The notes under the pieces: generated by a model
Databases searched by the model: none
What the model saw: the letters and a program-made list of their open reading frames with translations, nothing else
Told to the model about the DNA's origin: nothing
Position numbers and translations under genes: made by a program
Shown here: positions 1 to 7,009 of the stretch, one piece after another
How the letters are laid out: each line of letters opens with the position of its first letter
How positions within the stretch are numbered: position 1 is the stretch's first letter
Source of the DNA: Chloroflexota bacterium
Lineage (GTDB): Bacteria > Chloroflexota > Dehalococcoidia > SM23-28-2 > RBG-16-64-32
Length of the DNA stretch: 33,025 nt
Assembly (NCBI GenBank): GCA_005880075.1
Contig: VBJT01000122.1
Coordinates: forward strand, 1 to 33,025
Direction of reading: 5' to 3'

Positions 1-1179
1 CGGCTCGGTCTGGATGTCGGCCACAAGTACCGGTTGTGGATCAGTCGCATCTGCCGGCCAGGGCGAGTGGCCGTCTACAGCCGCTCGGTAGCCCTCTGAA
101 AGTCCCCGCCATGCCTTGAAGCGCAGAATCCCGTCTGGGTCGAAGAGCAACAGTGACGATCTCTCCACCCTCAGGGAAAGTTGGATTGCGTCGAGCGCCT
201 TCTGGTAGACCGTTTCGATATCATCAGCACGGGCTACGGCGTCGGCGAGAATATATATGCTCTGCGATTGCTCGGCGTGTGACCGCACTTGGCGTTCGAG
301 CTGCTTGCGACTCGTTAGGTCACGGGTGAAGCAGCGCGTGTGGACAAACTTGTCGTCCTCAACTAAGGCGCTCGAATTGATCGCCACATCCTTGATCGAG
401 CCGTCCTTGGCCCGCATTTGCGCCTCATATTCGTCGACCGTTTCGCCTCTTTGTAACCGGGCGAGCAGGTCTTCGATGGCCTGTTGATCAACGTGGAACT
501 CAGCTATGTTCCTTCCGATGTACTCCTCGGCTTGATAGCCGAGAAGATGCAGTTCGGCGCTGTTTGCCCAGAGGATCGTGCCGTCGGGACCCACCCAGTG
601 AAGACCGATGTTGGCGTTCTCGACGAAATCTGAGAGGCGGTGCTCGCTGCGGCGCAGCTCATGTTCGATACGCTTGCGTTCCACGAACTGTCCGATCTGA
701 CTGCCCAGATTGTCGAACATACTGAGGATGTCGGGATCCGGCTCACGGATCCTCCGGCTGAAGAACTCGGCGACCCCGATCGTCTCCCCGGCGAAGCTGA
801 TCGGAAAACCGAAGGCCCCGTGTAACCCTTCTTCTTCTGCGGCCGGGGAGCGCGGGAAATTATCGTCCGCTACAACGTCCGGGACCCAGAGCGGCTGGCC
901 GCTCTGCCAGACTCGGCCCGGCAGACCGACTCCCCTGGGAAATGCAACCTCACGGCTCAACGCCTCGAACCTGGACGCTGCCCGGCCGGAACGCCAGACT
1001 TCTTGGCATACGAGCAGGTCGAGCTCCTTGTCCACGGTCCAGAGCGCTCCGAGCTCCCAGTCAAGTGTCTCGCAAACGGAGCGCAGAATCCGCGGCGCCG
1101 CCTCGCTCAGCGTTTCGCATTCTGCCAGCGCCTTTGTTACGGCGTACTGAGTGAGCAAGCGCGACTCGGCTGAGATCAC
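1..1179 (-). CDS. GAF-PAS-GAF multidomain sensor protein (partial, C-terminus off window)
   Basis: The minus-strand frame is open from the left edge for 393 codons, so the C-terminal output domain is not visible. Residues about 1-165 read as a GAF domain (GLPGRVWQSGQPLWVPDVV, then FPISFAGETIGVAEFF). A short helical linker (FVERKRIEHELRRSE) leads to a PAS domain at about 175-295, with GLHWVGPDGTILWAN, LLGYQAEEYIGR and the PAC-like stretch DGSIKDVAINSSAL. A second GAF domain starts near residue 305 (RVERSSLLLFDPDG). This architecture is usual for cytoplasmic sensor histidine kinases, and sometimes for diguanylate cyclases or LuxR-type regulators. The GTG start at 1179 was chosen because AGG lies 4 bases upstream; an in-frame GTG at 1269 would add 30 residues. 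A response regulator lies divergently upstream, which suggests, but does not prove, a two-component partnership. Confidence 0.8.
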   Translation of the reverse strand, partial: MISAESRLLTQYAVTKALAECETLSEAAPRILRSVCETLDWELGALWTVDKELDLLVCQEVWRSGRAASRFEALSREVAFPRGVGLPGRVWQSGQPLWVPDVVADDNFPRSPAAEEEGLHGAFGFPISFAGETIGVAEFFSRRIREPDPDILSMFDNLGSQIGQFVERKRIEHELRRSEHRLSDFVENANIGLHWVGPDGTILWANSAELHLLGYQAEEYIGRNIAEFHVDQQAIEDLLARLQRGETVDEYEAQMRAKDGSIKDVAINSSALVEDDKFVHTRCFTRDLTSRKQLERQVRSHAEQSQSIYILADAVARADDIETVYQKALDAIQLSLRVERSSLLLFDPDGILRFKAWRGLSEGYRAAVDGHSPWPADATDPQPVLVADIQTEP

Positions 1180-1539
1180 GCTACCTGGAGTCGGGCCGGA
1201 TTGCGAAAGCTCGGCTTGGGAAAGCCGATTCACACTCGGCCCAAACGAAGACTTGGACGGCAATGTCACAGGAGTATGCGGCTATCGGTCGCGTCGGCAC
1301 GCAGCATAAGACCAACCGTCGAGGAAGAGATCTAAATCTTGCCCCAGCGGCTCTACGCTGCCGTGACCGCACCTCCTACATTTCGCCAATGTAGGGAAAG
1401 CTTACACCGTCTTAGGTGGCGAGTCCTTGCATTGGCCGGAGTGGAGATGCCATTGATACGCATTTGAAACGCCTTACCCGTCTCCCCTTGAGCCCTTCCG
1501 TTTTACGGTGGCGTTAAGCTTTTGTGGGGTGAAATGCGT
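1180..1539. other. Divergent intergenic region between sensor and response regulator
   Basis: This 360-base stretch holds no convincing gene. Its clearest element is a perfect inverted repeat at 1375-1395 (listed separately). It should contain the promoters of both divergent genes, but I could not fix a convincing -35/-10 pair. A G-rich ribosome-binding site (1526-1531) sits at its right end. Confidence 0.5.
1375..1395. repeat. Perfect 8-bp inverted repeat between divergent genes
   Basis: CCTACATT at 1375-1382 and AATGTAGG at 1388-1395 are exact reverse complements separated by TCGCC. There is no T-tract on either side, so it is unlikely to be an intrinsic terminator. Its place between divergent regulatory genes fits an operator or an RNA hairpin. 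No regulator can be named. Confidence 0.45.
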
Positions 1540-1908
1540 ATGTCTCTCGCGGATAACGGGAACTTGGCTACCTGCTTGGTGATCGATGACGAGCCGGCGA
1601 TTCTCCGGCTCGTTGCCGTAGTTCTGGAGGATCTTGGTTGTGAGGCGTTGACCGCTCGTGACGCCGAGTCGGGGCTAGAGGTCATCGAGAAGCAGGACCC
1701 TGATTTCGTCATCAGCGATGTCAAGCTTCCGGGAATGGACGGCCTCGAACTCGCTCGGCGCATAAAGTCGGAGCAAAAGCAGACGCCCGTCCTGCTGATG
1801 AGTGCCTTCGGCGAGCCACGGAATCACCCGGGCGACGGCTTTCTCGCCAAGCCCTTCGACATCGACGGCCTCGTGGACTTCGTCAGTCCTTACCTCGACT
1901 CACAATAG
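1540..1908 (+). CDS. Single-domain response regulator (receiver only)
   Basis: The 122-residue protein is a stand-alone CheY-like receiver. The acidic pocket is Asp16-Asp17 (VIDDE), the predicted phospho-acceptor is Asp60 (FVISDVKLPG), the switch Ser is Ser88 (LLMSA) and the conserved Lys is Lys104 (LAKPF). All catalytic residues are present. The Ser88-Lys104 spacing is about six residues shorter than in CheY, so helix 4 looks shortened. ATG 1540 was chosen because GGGGTG (1526-1531) lies 8 bases upstream; ATG 1534 would leave only 2 bases, and an upstream TTG at 1522 is less likely. With no output domain it probably relays phosphate or regulates by protein contact. It is divergent from the sensor at 1-1179, a candidate partner. 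Confidence 0.85.
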   Translation: MSLADNGNLATCLVIDDEPAILRLVAVVLEDLGCEALTARDAESGLEVIEKQDPDFVISDVKLPGMDGLELARRIKSEQKQTPVLLMSAFGEPRNHPGDGFLAKPFDIDGLVDFVSPYLDSQ

Positions 1909-1956
1909 GTACCTGGCCCACCCACGCCGATTTCGATCAGACGATGACCGGCGTTT

Positions 1957-2951
1957 CTACGCTCTCTGTGGTTCAGCTGTTCTAATGCGGGCGCCAGCAC
2001 GCATCGCAGGCAACACCTCTCGCTCGTAGAATCGGAAGAAGCCTTCCTGGTCCGGTCCCACCTGGTGGATGTACACGTGATCGAAGCCGGCCTCGCTGAA
2101 CTTTCGAATCGCCTCGATGTGCTGGTCGGGATCAGGACCACAGATGATCTGTTCCGCAACCTGCTCCTCGGTCGCATCCGCCGTCGCCTGCTCGAAATGC
2201 GCGGGCAGCCTTAGCTCTTGACCGAGTTCCCCTTTGAGCACCGCGGTCGGCCAACATTCACGCGCCCTTCGGCGAGCGGCCGACTCGTCCTCGGCCCAGC
2301 AGACGGTCAGCTTACCGTAGCGGGGCTTGCCGGCACCCCGTTTCCCTCGAATTCCTCTACTGTCTCCTTGACCGGGGCCGTCGCGATGAGACCCTCGCCG
2401 ATGCGCCCGGCCAGACTCGCCGATTTCGTCCCGCCCGCCGCAACGTATATCGGCGGGAGTTCCTGCGGCAGCGTGTAAATCCGTGCGTTATCTACGCTGT
2501 AGTAGCGGCCGCGATGGCTTTCCGTGCCGCCCTGCCAGAGAAGCCGGATGACCTCAACGGCTTCCTCGAGCATCTCGAGCCTGACGTCGGTTGGCGGCCA
2601 GTACGTAGCGATGATGTGTTCATTAAGGTTCTCCCCGCTGCCGACACCCAGAAAGAAGCGGCCGGGCATCATGGCCGCACAGGTCGCGGCGGCTTGTGCG
2701 ATGATCGCCGGGTGGGTCCTCATCATGGGACAGGTGACGCCTGTACCTAGGCGCAGCCCTTCGGTCGCCTCGGCAATCCCGCCGATCACGCTCCAGACGA
2801 ACGGGCTCTGGCCCTGCCGGTCGATCCAGGGATGGAAGTGGTCCGAAATGAGCGCAAACGTGAACCCGGCTTCCTCCGCCCGCCGGGCATTCCGGATTAG
2901 TACATCGGGCGCGTGTTCTTCGCTCGAAAGCGCGTAACCGAATTCAGTCAT
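1957..2951 (-). pseudogene. LLM-class F420-dependent oxidoreductase, G6PDH-like family, frameshifted
   Basis: The N-terminal part (2951 down to about 2340) reads as an LLM flavin/F420 oxidoreductase: FALISDHFHPWIDRQGQSPF, LRLGTGVTCPMMRTHPA, GRFFLGVGSGENLNEH and PPIYVAAGGTKSASLAGRIG. This resembles the glucose-6-phosphate dehydrogenase-like subgroup of F420 enzymes. That frame stops at 2307. The remainder continues in another frame (KPRYGKLTVCWAEDES, then KGELGQELRLPAHFEQ) to a TAG at 1957-1959. The switch falls in a CCCC run at 2336-2339 (GGGG on the coding strand), and adding one base there restores a full-length protein. This is either a sequencing homopolymer error or a recent one-base deletion. 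The ATG at 2951 has GGAGGG 6 bases upstream. It overlaps the stop of the upstream small ORF in an ATGA. Confidence 0.8.
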
Positions 2952-3154
2952 GTGGCCCTCCGACGTAGAGGCGCGGCATGTCGGCGAGCTTCGGAAACCT
3001 TCCTCGCCGGCTTAATCAGAGCGGTCTCCAGCCGCGATATGTAAGCGCCGCCGATCGGTGCTTCTATCGCGTCTATTTCGAGACCCATTGCGTAGAAGAC
3101 AGGAAACCAGATCGCCCTATGTACCGCCAACATCCATTCGCTTGCGAGACTCAT
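2948..3154 (-). CDS. Small hypothetical ORF overlapping the LLM gene start
   Basis: This is a 68-codon frame whose TGA overlaps the ATG of the downstream oxidoreductase (ATGA), an arrangement typical of translational coupling. The protein has a hydrophobic stretch in its N-terminal half (AIWFPVFYAMGL) and an Arg-rich tail. I do not recognise a family. Third codon positions are less GC-rich than in neighbouring genes, and the best ribosome-binding candidate (GGGAG) is about 12 bases upstream. It may be a decayed remnant or non-coding. The overlap is the main argument for it. Confidence 0.3.
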   Translation of the reverse strand: MSLASEWMLAVHRAIWFPVFYAMGLEIDAIEAPIGGAYISRLETALIKPARKVSEARRHAAPLRRRAT

Positions 3155-3366
3155 TCCGTATCACGCTCCCTTCAACGGATGAAGCGATTCAAGCGTAGGC
3201 CAGCTTGTTCGCTTGCGGGGTAAAAGCTTAAGGCGCGCTGCTTTCAAACGCATTGCATCAACGAGGCGCGCGTATCGAAATCCGCCCGTAGGCCAACATT
3301 GACCCGCTGATCGCTCCTGCCTATATTCGTCCGTATGAAAAGCGCGTCTGCCACTAACGGGAGAAT

Positions 3367-3858
3367 ATGACCACAAAAAGTAAATTATTACGGATGGACA
3401 ACGTTCTCATCGTTGTCGACGACCTCGAGGCTGCCAAAGCGTTCTTCGCCGAACTCGGTATGGAGCTGGAAGGCGAGGCGCCGGTCGAGGGGCGTTGGGT
3501 GGACCGCGTCGTCGGGCTCAATGACGTCCGTGCCGACATCGCCATGATGCGGACCCCGGACGGCCACAACCGGGTTGAGCTGACGAAGTTCCACACGCCG
3601 CCGGCTGTCAGAGCCGAGCCGGAAAGCGCGCCGGCGAACACGCTGGGCATACGCCGCCTCATGTTCGCTGTCGACGACATCGACCACGTCGTTGCCCGCC
3701 TGCGCAGCCACGGTGCCGAACTCGTCGGCGAGATCGCGCAGTACGAGGACATCTACCGGCTCTGCTTCCTGCGTGGCCCTGAGGGCATCATCATCGGACT
3801 GGCCGAGCAGCTCAGTAAGAAATCAGTAACGGACTCCTACAGGGAGACCGCCCGCTGA
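3367..3858 (+). CDS. VOC (glyoxalase/bleomycin-resistance fold) family protein
   Basis: The 163-residue protein contains two beta-alpha-beta-beta-beta modules of the vicinal-oxygen-chelate fold. The first starts at MDNVLIVVDDLEAAKAFFAE (residues about 10-29) and ends at HNRVELTKFHTP. The second starts at IRRLMFAVDDIDHVVARL (about 98-115) and ends with FLRGPEGIIIGLAEQL. His and Glu at the ends of the modules could bind a metal, but the substrate cannot be predicted. GGGAG lies just 3 bases before ATG 3367; an in-frame ATG at 3394 is an alternative start. Its stop codon overlaps the start of the next gene, so the two are likely co-translated. Confidence 0.85.
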   Translation: MTTKSKLLRMDNVLIVVDDLEAAKAFFAELGMELEGEAPVEGRWVDRVVGLNDVRADIAMMRTPDGHNRVELTKFHTPPAVRAEPESAPANTLGIRRLMFAVDDIDHVVARLRSHGAELVGEIAQYEDIYRLCFLRGPEGIIIGLAEQLSKKSVTDSYRETAR

Positions 3859-4602
3859 AGATAGGCGTCAAGATCGGCCCGGCCAGCGAGCGCACGCTCA
3901 AGCGGGTCGCTGAAGAGGCAGAGAGAGCAGGCTTCGATTCCGTCTGGCTCAGCGAGCGCGTTGCGGTCCCGCTGGATAGACCACATCCTTATCAGCCGCT
4001 CGTCGACCCCTGGATCGGGCTGTCGTTCGTCGCCGCCGTTACGGAGAGGGTCACCCTCGGTACGAGTGTGAGCCAGATCGCCTTGCGACCGCCGGTCCTG
4101 ATGGCACGCGAGCTTGCGACGCTGGACCGCCTTTCGGAGGGCAGGCTCATCGTCGGAGCAGGGGCCGGCTGGGTGGAAGAAGAATTCACCTCGACAGCAG
4201 TCCCGTTCGAAACGCGTGGCGGCCGTCTGAACGAGTTCATCCCCCTCCTGCGGCATCTTTGGACGAGGCCCGAGGAGTCGTGGCACGGCAAGTTCTTTAG
4301 CATCCCGGCCGTTGGCCTGATCAAGCCGGCAACGCCGGGCGGCCCGCCGATTTACGTCGGCGCGGCCAGTACAGCCGGCCTCCGCCGGGCCGCACGCTAC
4401 GCGGACGGCTTCATCGCCACGGCGCTTCCGGTCACGACACTCACCAATATCAAACAAAGGCTGGAAGAGATGCGCTCACAGGGCGATGGTGAAGGACCAC
4501 GCAGCCGCCGGCGTGGACGGCCTGATCCTGACATATCCCGGAGAGCTACCAAATGCGTTCTTGGACAGCCGCGAAGTCGTCAAAGCGCTCATCGAAAGCT
4601 GA
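3855..4602 (+). pseudogene. LLM-class flavin-dependent oxidoreductase with internal deletion/frameshift; probable CTG start
   Basis: From CTG 3855 the frame reads LKIGVKIGPASERTLKRVAE, followed by LLM hallmarks VTLGTSVSQIALRPP, LSEGRLIVGAGAGWVEEEF and GGPPIYVGAASTAGLRRAAR. After LEEMRSQ (about 4480) the natural C-terminus continues in another frame (MVKDHAAAGVDGLILTYPGE, then REVVKALIES) to TGA 4600-4602. No ATG, GTG or TTG precedes this start in frame after the stop at 3816. CTG 3855 overlaps the VOC stop as CTGA, with AGGGAG 8 bases upstream. Both parts together give about 249 codons, shorter than the 280-350 usual in the family. A short segment near 4480 appears lost along with the reading frame. 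Function would be redox chemistry on an unknown substrate. Confidence 0.7.
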
Positions 4603-4626
4603 CATCCGACTCTGGACCGCGTTTGC

Positions 4627-4632
4627 TACACT
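4627..4632 (+). promoter_or_regulatory. TAnnnT -10 box 6 bases from start codon (possible leaderless gene)
   Basis: An extended -10 (TGC-TACACT) ends exactly 6 bases before ATG 4639, and no Shine-Dalgarno lies between. That spacing would place the transcription start at or next to the ATG. No good -35 is visible. Confidence 0.4.
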
Positions 4633-4638
4633 TCAGCC

Positions 4639-5725
4639 ATGCAGCTCACTGACGCCCAGCGCATGGTGTATACGACTGCACGCCGCTTCGCCGAACGCGA
4701 AATCAAGCCGCATATCCGCGAACGCGCGAACGACGAGTGCTTTCCGGTGGATATCATGCGGAAACTCGCCGACTCGGGTCTGCTCGGAGGCGCGTTTCCA
4801 GAGCAGTACGGCGGCGCCGGCATAGACAACGTTTCCTACGTTCTCATCTGCGAAGCGATCGGCGGCGCGAGTCCCTCGGTCTTCACCGCCGCGCTCACTG
4901 TGCAGCTTTCGCTCGTAGGAACAGCGATGTACGCGTTCGGGACGGAGGACCAGAGGAAGGACTACCTTCCGGACTTATTTTCGGATCACCGTGTTGGAGC
5001 GTGACGGGGATGACTGGGTCCTTAATGGAAGCAAGTTCTGGATATCGAACGGTTCCATCGCCGACGTCATAGTCGTCTTCGCGCAGACGCAGCCCGGAGC
5101 CCGCCACAAGGGCATGGCCGCTTTCATCGTCGATGGCGACTCGCCCGGCCTGGAGCGGCAGGTCATTACTGAGAAGCTGGGACTCCATGCCTCGAACACC
5201 GCAGCCCTGTTCTTCGATTCTGTTCGGGTGAGCGGCGATCGCCTCCTCGGCGGTACCGGAGATGGCTTCAAGATCGCGCAGACCTCCCTCGAGAGCGGCC
5301 GAACCTCGACCGCTGCCTGCGCCGTCGGCATCATCCAGGCGTGCCTCGACGCCTGTATCGCGTACGCCGGTCAGCGTAAGCAGTGGGGCAAGACTATCGG
5401 CAACCACCAGCTCATCCAGGAGATGGTTGCCGACATGGCGACGGACTGCGAGGCGGCTCGCCTGTTGACGATTGAGGCCGCACGTCTACGAGACGCCGGA
5501 GAGCCGGCCATGAAGAATGTCGTCATGGCGAAGCAGTTCGCGACGGAGGCCGCCGTGCGGGCGGCGCGCTCGGCGATCGCGCTGCATGGCGGCATCGGCT
5601 ACCTGGGCGAGTACCCCATCGAAGCGCTCTTACGAGATGCGATCGGCCTCAGTCTCTACGAGGGCACGACCCAGATCCAGAAGCTCATCCTCGGCCGCGA
5701 GCTGCTGGGCGTCCCGGCGTTTTAG
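4639..5725 (+). pseudogene. Acyl-CoA dehydrogenase with internal deletion removing the FAD signature
   Basis: The N-terminal frame (4639 to about 4983) is a typical acyl-CoA dehydrogenase start: RFAEREIKPHIRERAND, LLGGAFPEQYGGAGID, DQRKDYLPDLF. The C-terminal frame (about 4982-5725) continues with RDGDDWVLNGSKFWISNG, GRTSTAACAVGIIQACLDA, YAGQRKQWGKTIGNHQLIQE and IALHGGIGYLGEYP, ending KLILGRELLGVPAF. In intact members the two parts are joined by about 15-20 residues carrying the TEPxAGSD signature that contacts FAD and substrate. Here they are missing and the frame is shifted. The deletion therefore removes a functional motif as well as the frame. The gene would feed electrons from fatty or branched acyl-CoA oxidation to ETF. 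An assembly error remains possible. Confidence 0.8.
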
Positions 5726-5749
5726 CGTCGGCACAGGCGAACGTCCTCG

Positions 5750-6193
5750 ATGACGGGTTCAGGACCAGTGGTCGGGCCGGGGAGTGGATACAAGCCATCA
5801 CTCCGAATCGCCGGCCTCGCAACCGCCCTCGGCTTGATAGCGACACTTGCGGGCTGCAGGTTCTTATATTCATCCGCGCCTACGGATTGGGTTCTGGCGG
5901 AGGAGCCGAAGGGAAACCGGCTCTCTCTCGACATCGCGATTGGCGATTCGTGCACGTCGCTGGATCAAATCGGCGTTTATGAATCTCCGACCGAAGTAAA
6001 CATCCAAGCGTTCGTTGACAGGCAAGGCGCCAGGCAAGGTGCCTCGGGTTGTAATTCAATTTTGAAAACCGAGCGGCATGAGATTGACCTCGCTCGGCCT
6101 CTTGGGGCTCGGGACCTGAGGGGATGCGATGCATCTGGCAACAAACATCTGCTCAGGGACGCGCTTAAAGACTGCCACAGCCTGCGTAGGTAG
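5750..6193 (+). CDS. Small predicted lipoprotein, unknown function
   Basis: This 147-residue protein has a hydrophobic N-terminal segment (residues about 20-35) ending in a lipobox (TLAGC, Cys36), so it is probably a membrane-anchored extracellular lipoprotein. The mature part has three further regions with Cys (near DSC, ASGC and RGC) and the pattern DLARPLGARDLRGC. That resembles a recurrent small family of secreted, disulfide-containing lipoproteins. I do not recognise a catalytic motif. It starts 24 bases after the acyl-CoA dehydrogenase and lies between that gene and a remnant of a second copy of its 3' end. Confidence 0.6.
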   Translation: MTGSGPVVGPGSGYKPSLRIAGLATALGLIATLAGCRFLYSSAPTDWVLAEEPKGNRLSLDIAIGDSCTSLDQIGVYESPTEVNIQAFVDRQGARQGASGCNSILKTERHEIDLARPLGARDLRGCDASGNKHLLRDALKDCHSLRR

Positions 6194-6209
6194 ATCAGGT
6201 CTCGCCGCG

Positions 6210-6254
6210 AAGTTGATCCTCGGCCGCGAGCTGCTCGGCGTCCCCGCCTTCTGA
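6210..6254 (+). pseudogene. Remnant 3' end of a second acyl-CoA dehydrogenase
   Basis: Fifteen codons, KLILGRELLGVPAF plus stop, encode exactly the same peptide as the end of the acyl-CoA dehydrogenase at 5681-5725. The DNA differs at seven positions, all synonymous or in the stop codon (TGA against TAG). Nothing upstream of 6210 resembles the gene body. The synonymous-only divergence means this tail evolved under protein selection before the body was lost. A terminator follows 5 bases later. Confidence 0.6.
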
Positions 6255-6259
6255 ATAAG

Positions 6260-6286
6260 CAAACGAGGCGCCTTGCGCCTCGTTTG
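6260..6286 (+). terminator. Strong intrinsic hairpin terminator
   Basis: A perfect 12-bp stem, CAAACGAGGCGC at 6260-6271 and GCGCCTCGTTTG at 6275-6286, closes on a 3-base loop. The tail (TCCCCTCCCTT) is only moderately T-rich. It ends the operon in front of it and sits directly behind the dehydrogenase remnant. Confidence 0.65.
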
Positions 6287-6462
6287 TCCCCTCCCTTAGG
6301 CCCCACGAGCGGGCTTTCGGGTTACCGCACGCGTAGGCAAATTCTGTTTGGTTGCGGAATGTGTGTCAACCCGCTTTCAGCCGGGCACTCGGGATCTCGC
6401 TGGTTGGCTGAAATTTTGTCGGTCGTATCGAGCTCCCGATGGTCTACAATACAGAAAAGAGC

Positions 6463-6706
6463 ATGGTTACCGAAGACGTCATCATCGAGGGCCTGCGGGA
6501 AGTTTACGACCCGGAGTTGCATTACAACATCTACGACCTCGGCCTCGTCTACGACATCAACGTCAAGGACGGTCACGGAGCAGATCAACGAGAGCATCGG
6601 CCTGATTCCCGGCGTGAAGAACGTCGGCGTAGAGTTTACGTTCGATCCCCCCTGGACGCCCGACCAGATGAGTGACGAGGCGAGGGCTGACCTCGGCCTC
6701 GACTAG
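6463..6706 (+). pseudogene. DUF59/MIP18-family (SufT/PaaD-like) metal-sulfur cluster protein, internally deleted
   Basis: The start reads MVTEDVIIEGLREVYDPEL, then YNIYDLGLVYDINVKDG, the standard N-terminus of DUF59 proteins that assist Fe-S cluster assembly. The frame is then lost at about 6570, and the expected C-terminus continues in another frame: TVTEQINESIGLIPGVKNVG, FDPPWTPDQMSDEAR, stop at 6704-6706. The roughly 17 residues that should lie between, including the TxPGCP loop with the conserved Cys, are absent. ACGG at 6569-6572 fits both sides of the junction, so a microhomology deletion is possible. A -10-like TACAAT lies at 6445-6450, and an upstream in-frame ATG at 6439 is a less likely start. 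The SelW-like gene follows after 12 bases. Confidence 0.75.
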
Positions 6707-6718
6707 CCGAAAGAAGCC

Positions 6719-7009
6719 ATGGAATCCAAGATCGCTGAGCGCTACCCGGGCCGCCTCACCATCGAAATCACCTACTGTATAGAGTGAGGATACCTGCCCC
6801 TGGCCGCCTGGATGGCGACCGAAATCTGGCACGACTTCGGTGAAGACGCGCCCGTCACCCTGATTCCGGTTGGCTCCGGCCGCCTCGAAGTGATCGCCAA
6901 CGGCGAAGTCCTTTTCGACCGCAAGGCAGAGGGCGGAGCCTACCCCGATATGAAGCGCATCCGGGCGATCAAGGCGGAGATCCGGAAGCGGTTAGAAACC
7001 GGCTCTTAG
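6719..7009 (+). CDS. SelW-like (Rdx family) protein, predicted selenoprotein with in-frame TGA (CxxU)
   Basis: The frame runs from ATG 6719 through TGA 6785-6787 to TAG 7007-7009, giving 96 residues if the TGA is read as selenocysteine. Around the TGA the protein reads ITYCIE-U-GYLPLAAWMATEI. This matches the thioredoxin-like Rdx fold, where the motif is CxxC or CxxU followed by a Leu-Pro/Arg-Ala-Ala-Trp helix. Downstream the family continues with LIPVGSGRLEVIANGEVLFD and RKAEGGAYPDMKRIRAIK. The TGA replaces exactly the second redox Cys (residue 23, with Cys20). A hairpin suiting a bacterial SECIS starts 14 bases after it. A gene caller would report only 6812-7009. SelW-like proteins are thiol oxidoreductases. 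The alternative is a nonsense mutation of a Cys codon. The end overlaps the convergent polyprenyl synthase gene by 4 bases. Confidence 0.7.
6802..6820 (+). promoter_or_regulatory. Candidate bacterial SECIS hairpin
   Basis: GGCCGCC (6802-6808) and GGCGACC (6814-6820) pair with one internal mismatch around the loop TGGAT. The loop begins 22 bases after the TGA at 6785-6787 and has G as its second base. This fits the known bSECIS pattern of a short apical loop 16-37 bases from UGA with a G in its first two positions. The stem is short, so folding should be verified. Confidence 0.5.

Noticed and set aside
3161-3376. Minus-strand 71-codon ORF upstream of the VOC gene
   Set aside because: It has no family resemblance, no good start signal, and it overlaps the VOC start on the other strand.
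4982-5072. Recoding (selenocysteine or programmed frameshift) in the acyl-CoA dehydrogenase
   Set aside because: Both flanks are in different frames and a whole family motif is absent, so a deletion explains it better than recoding.
6445-6462. Leaderless promoter for the DUF59 gene
   Set aside because: TACAAT is a fair -10, but it lies 12 bases from the start rather than 6, so it was not counted with the leaderless set.
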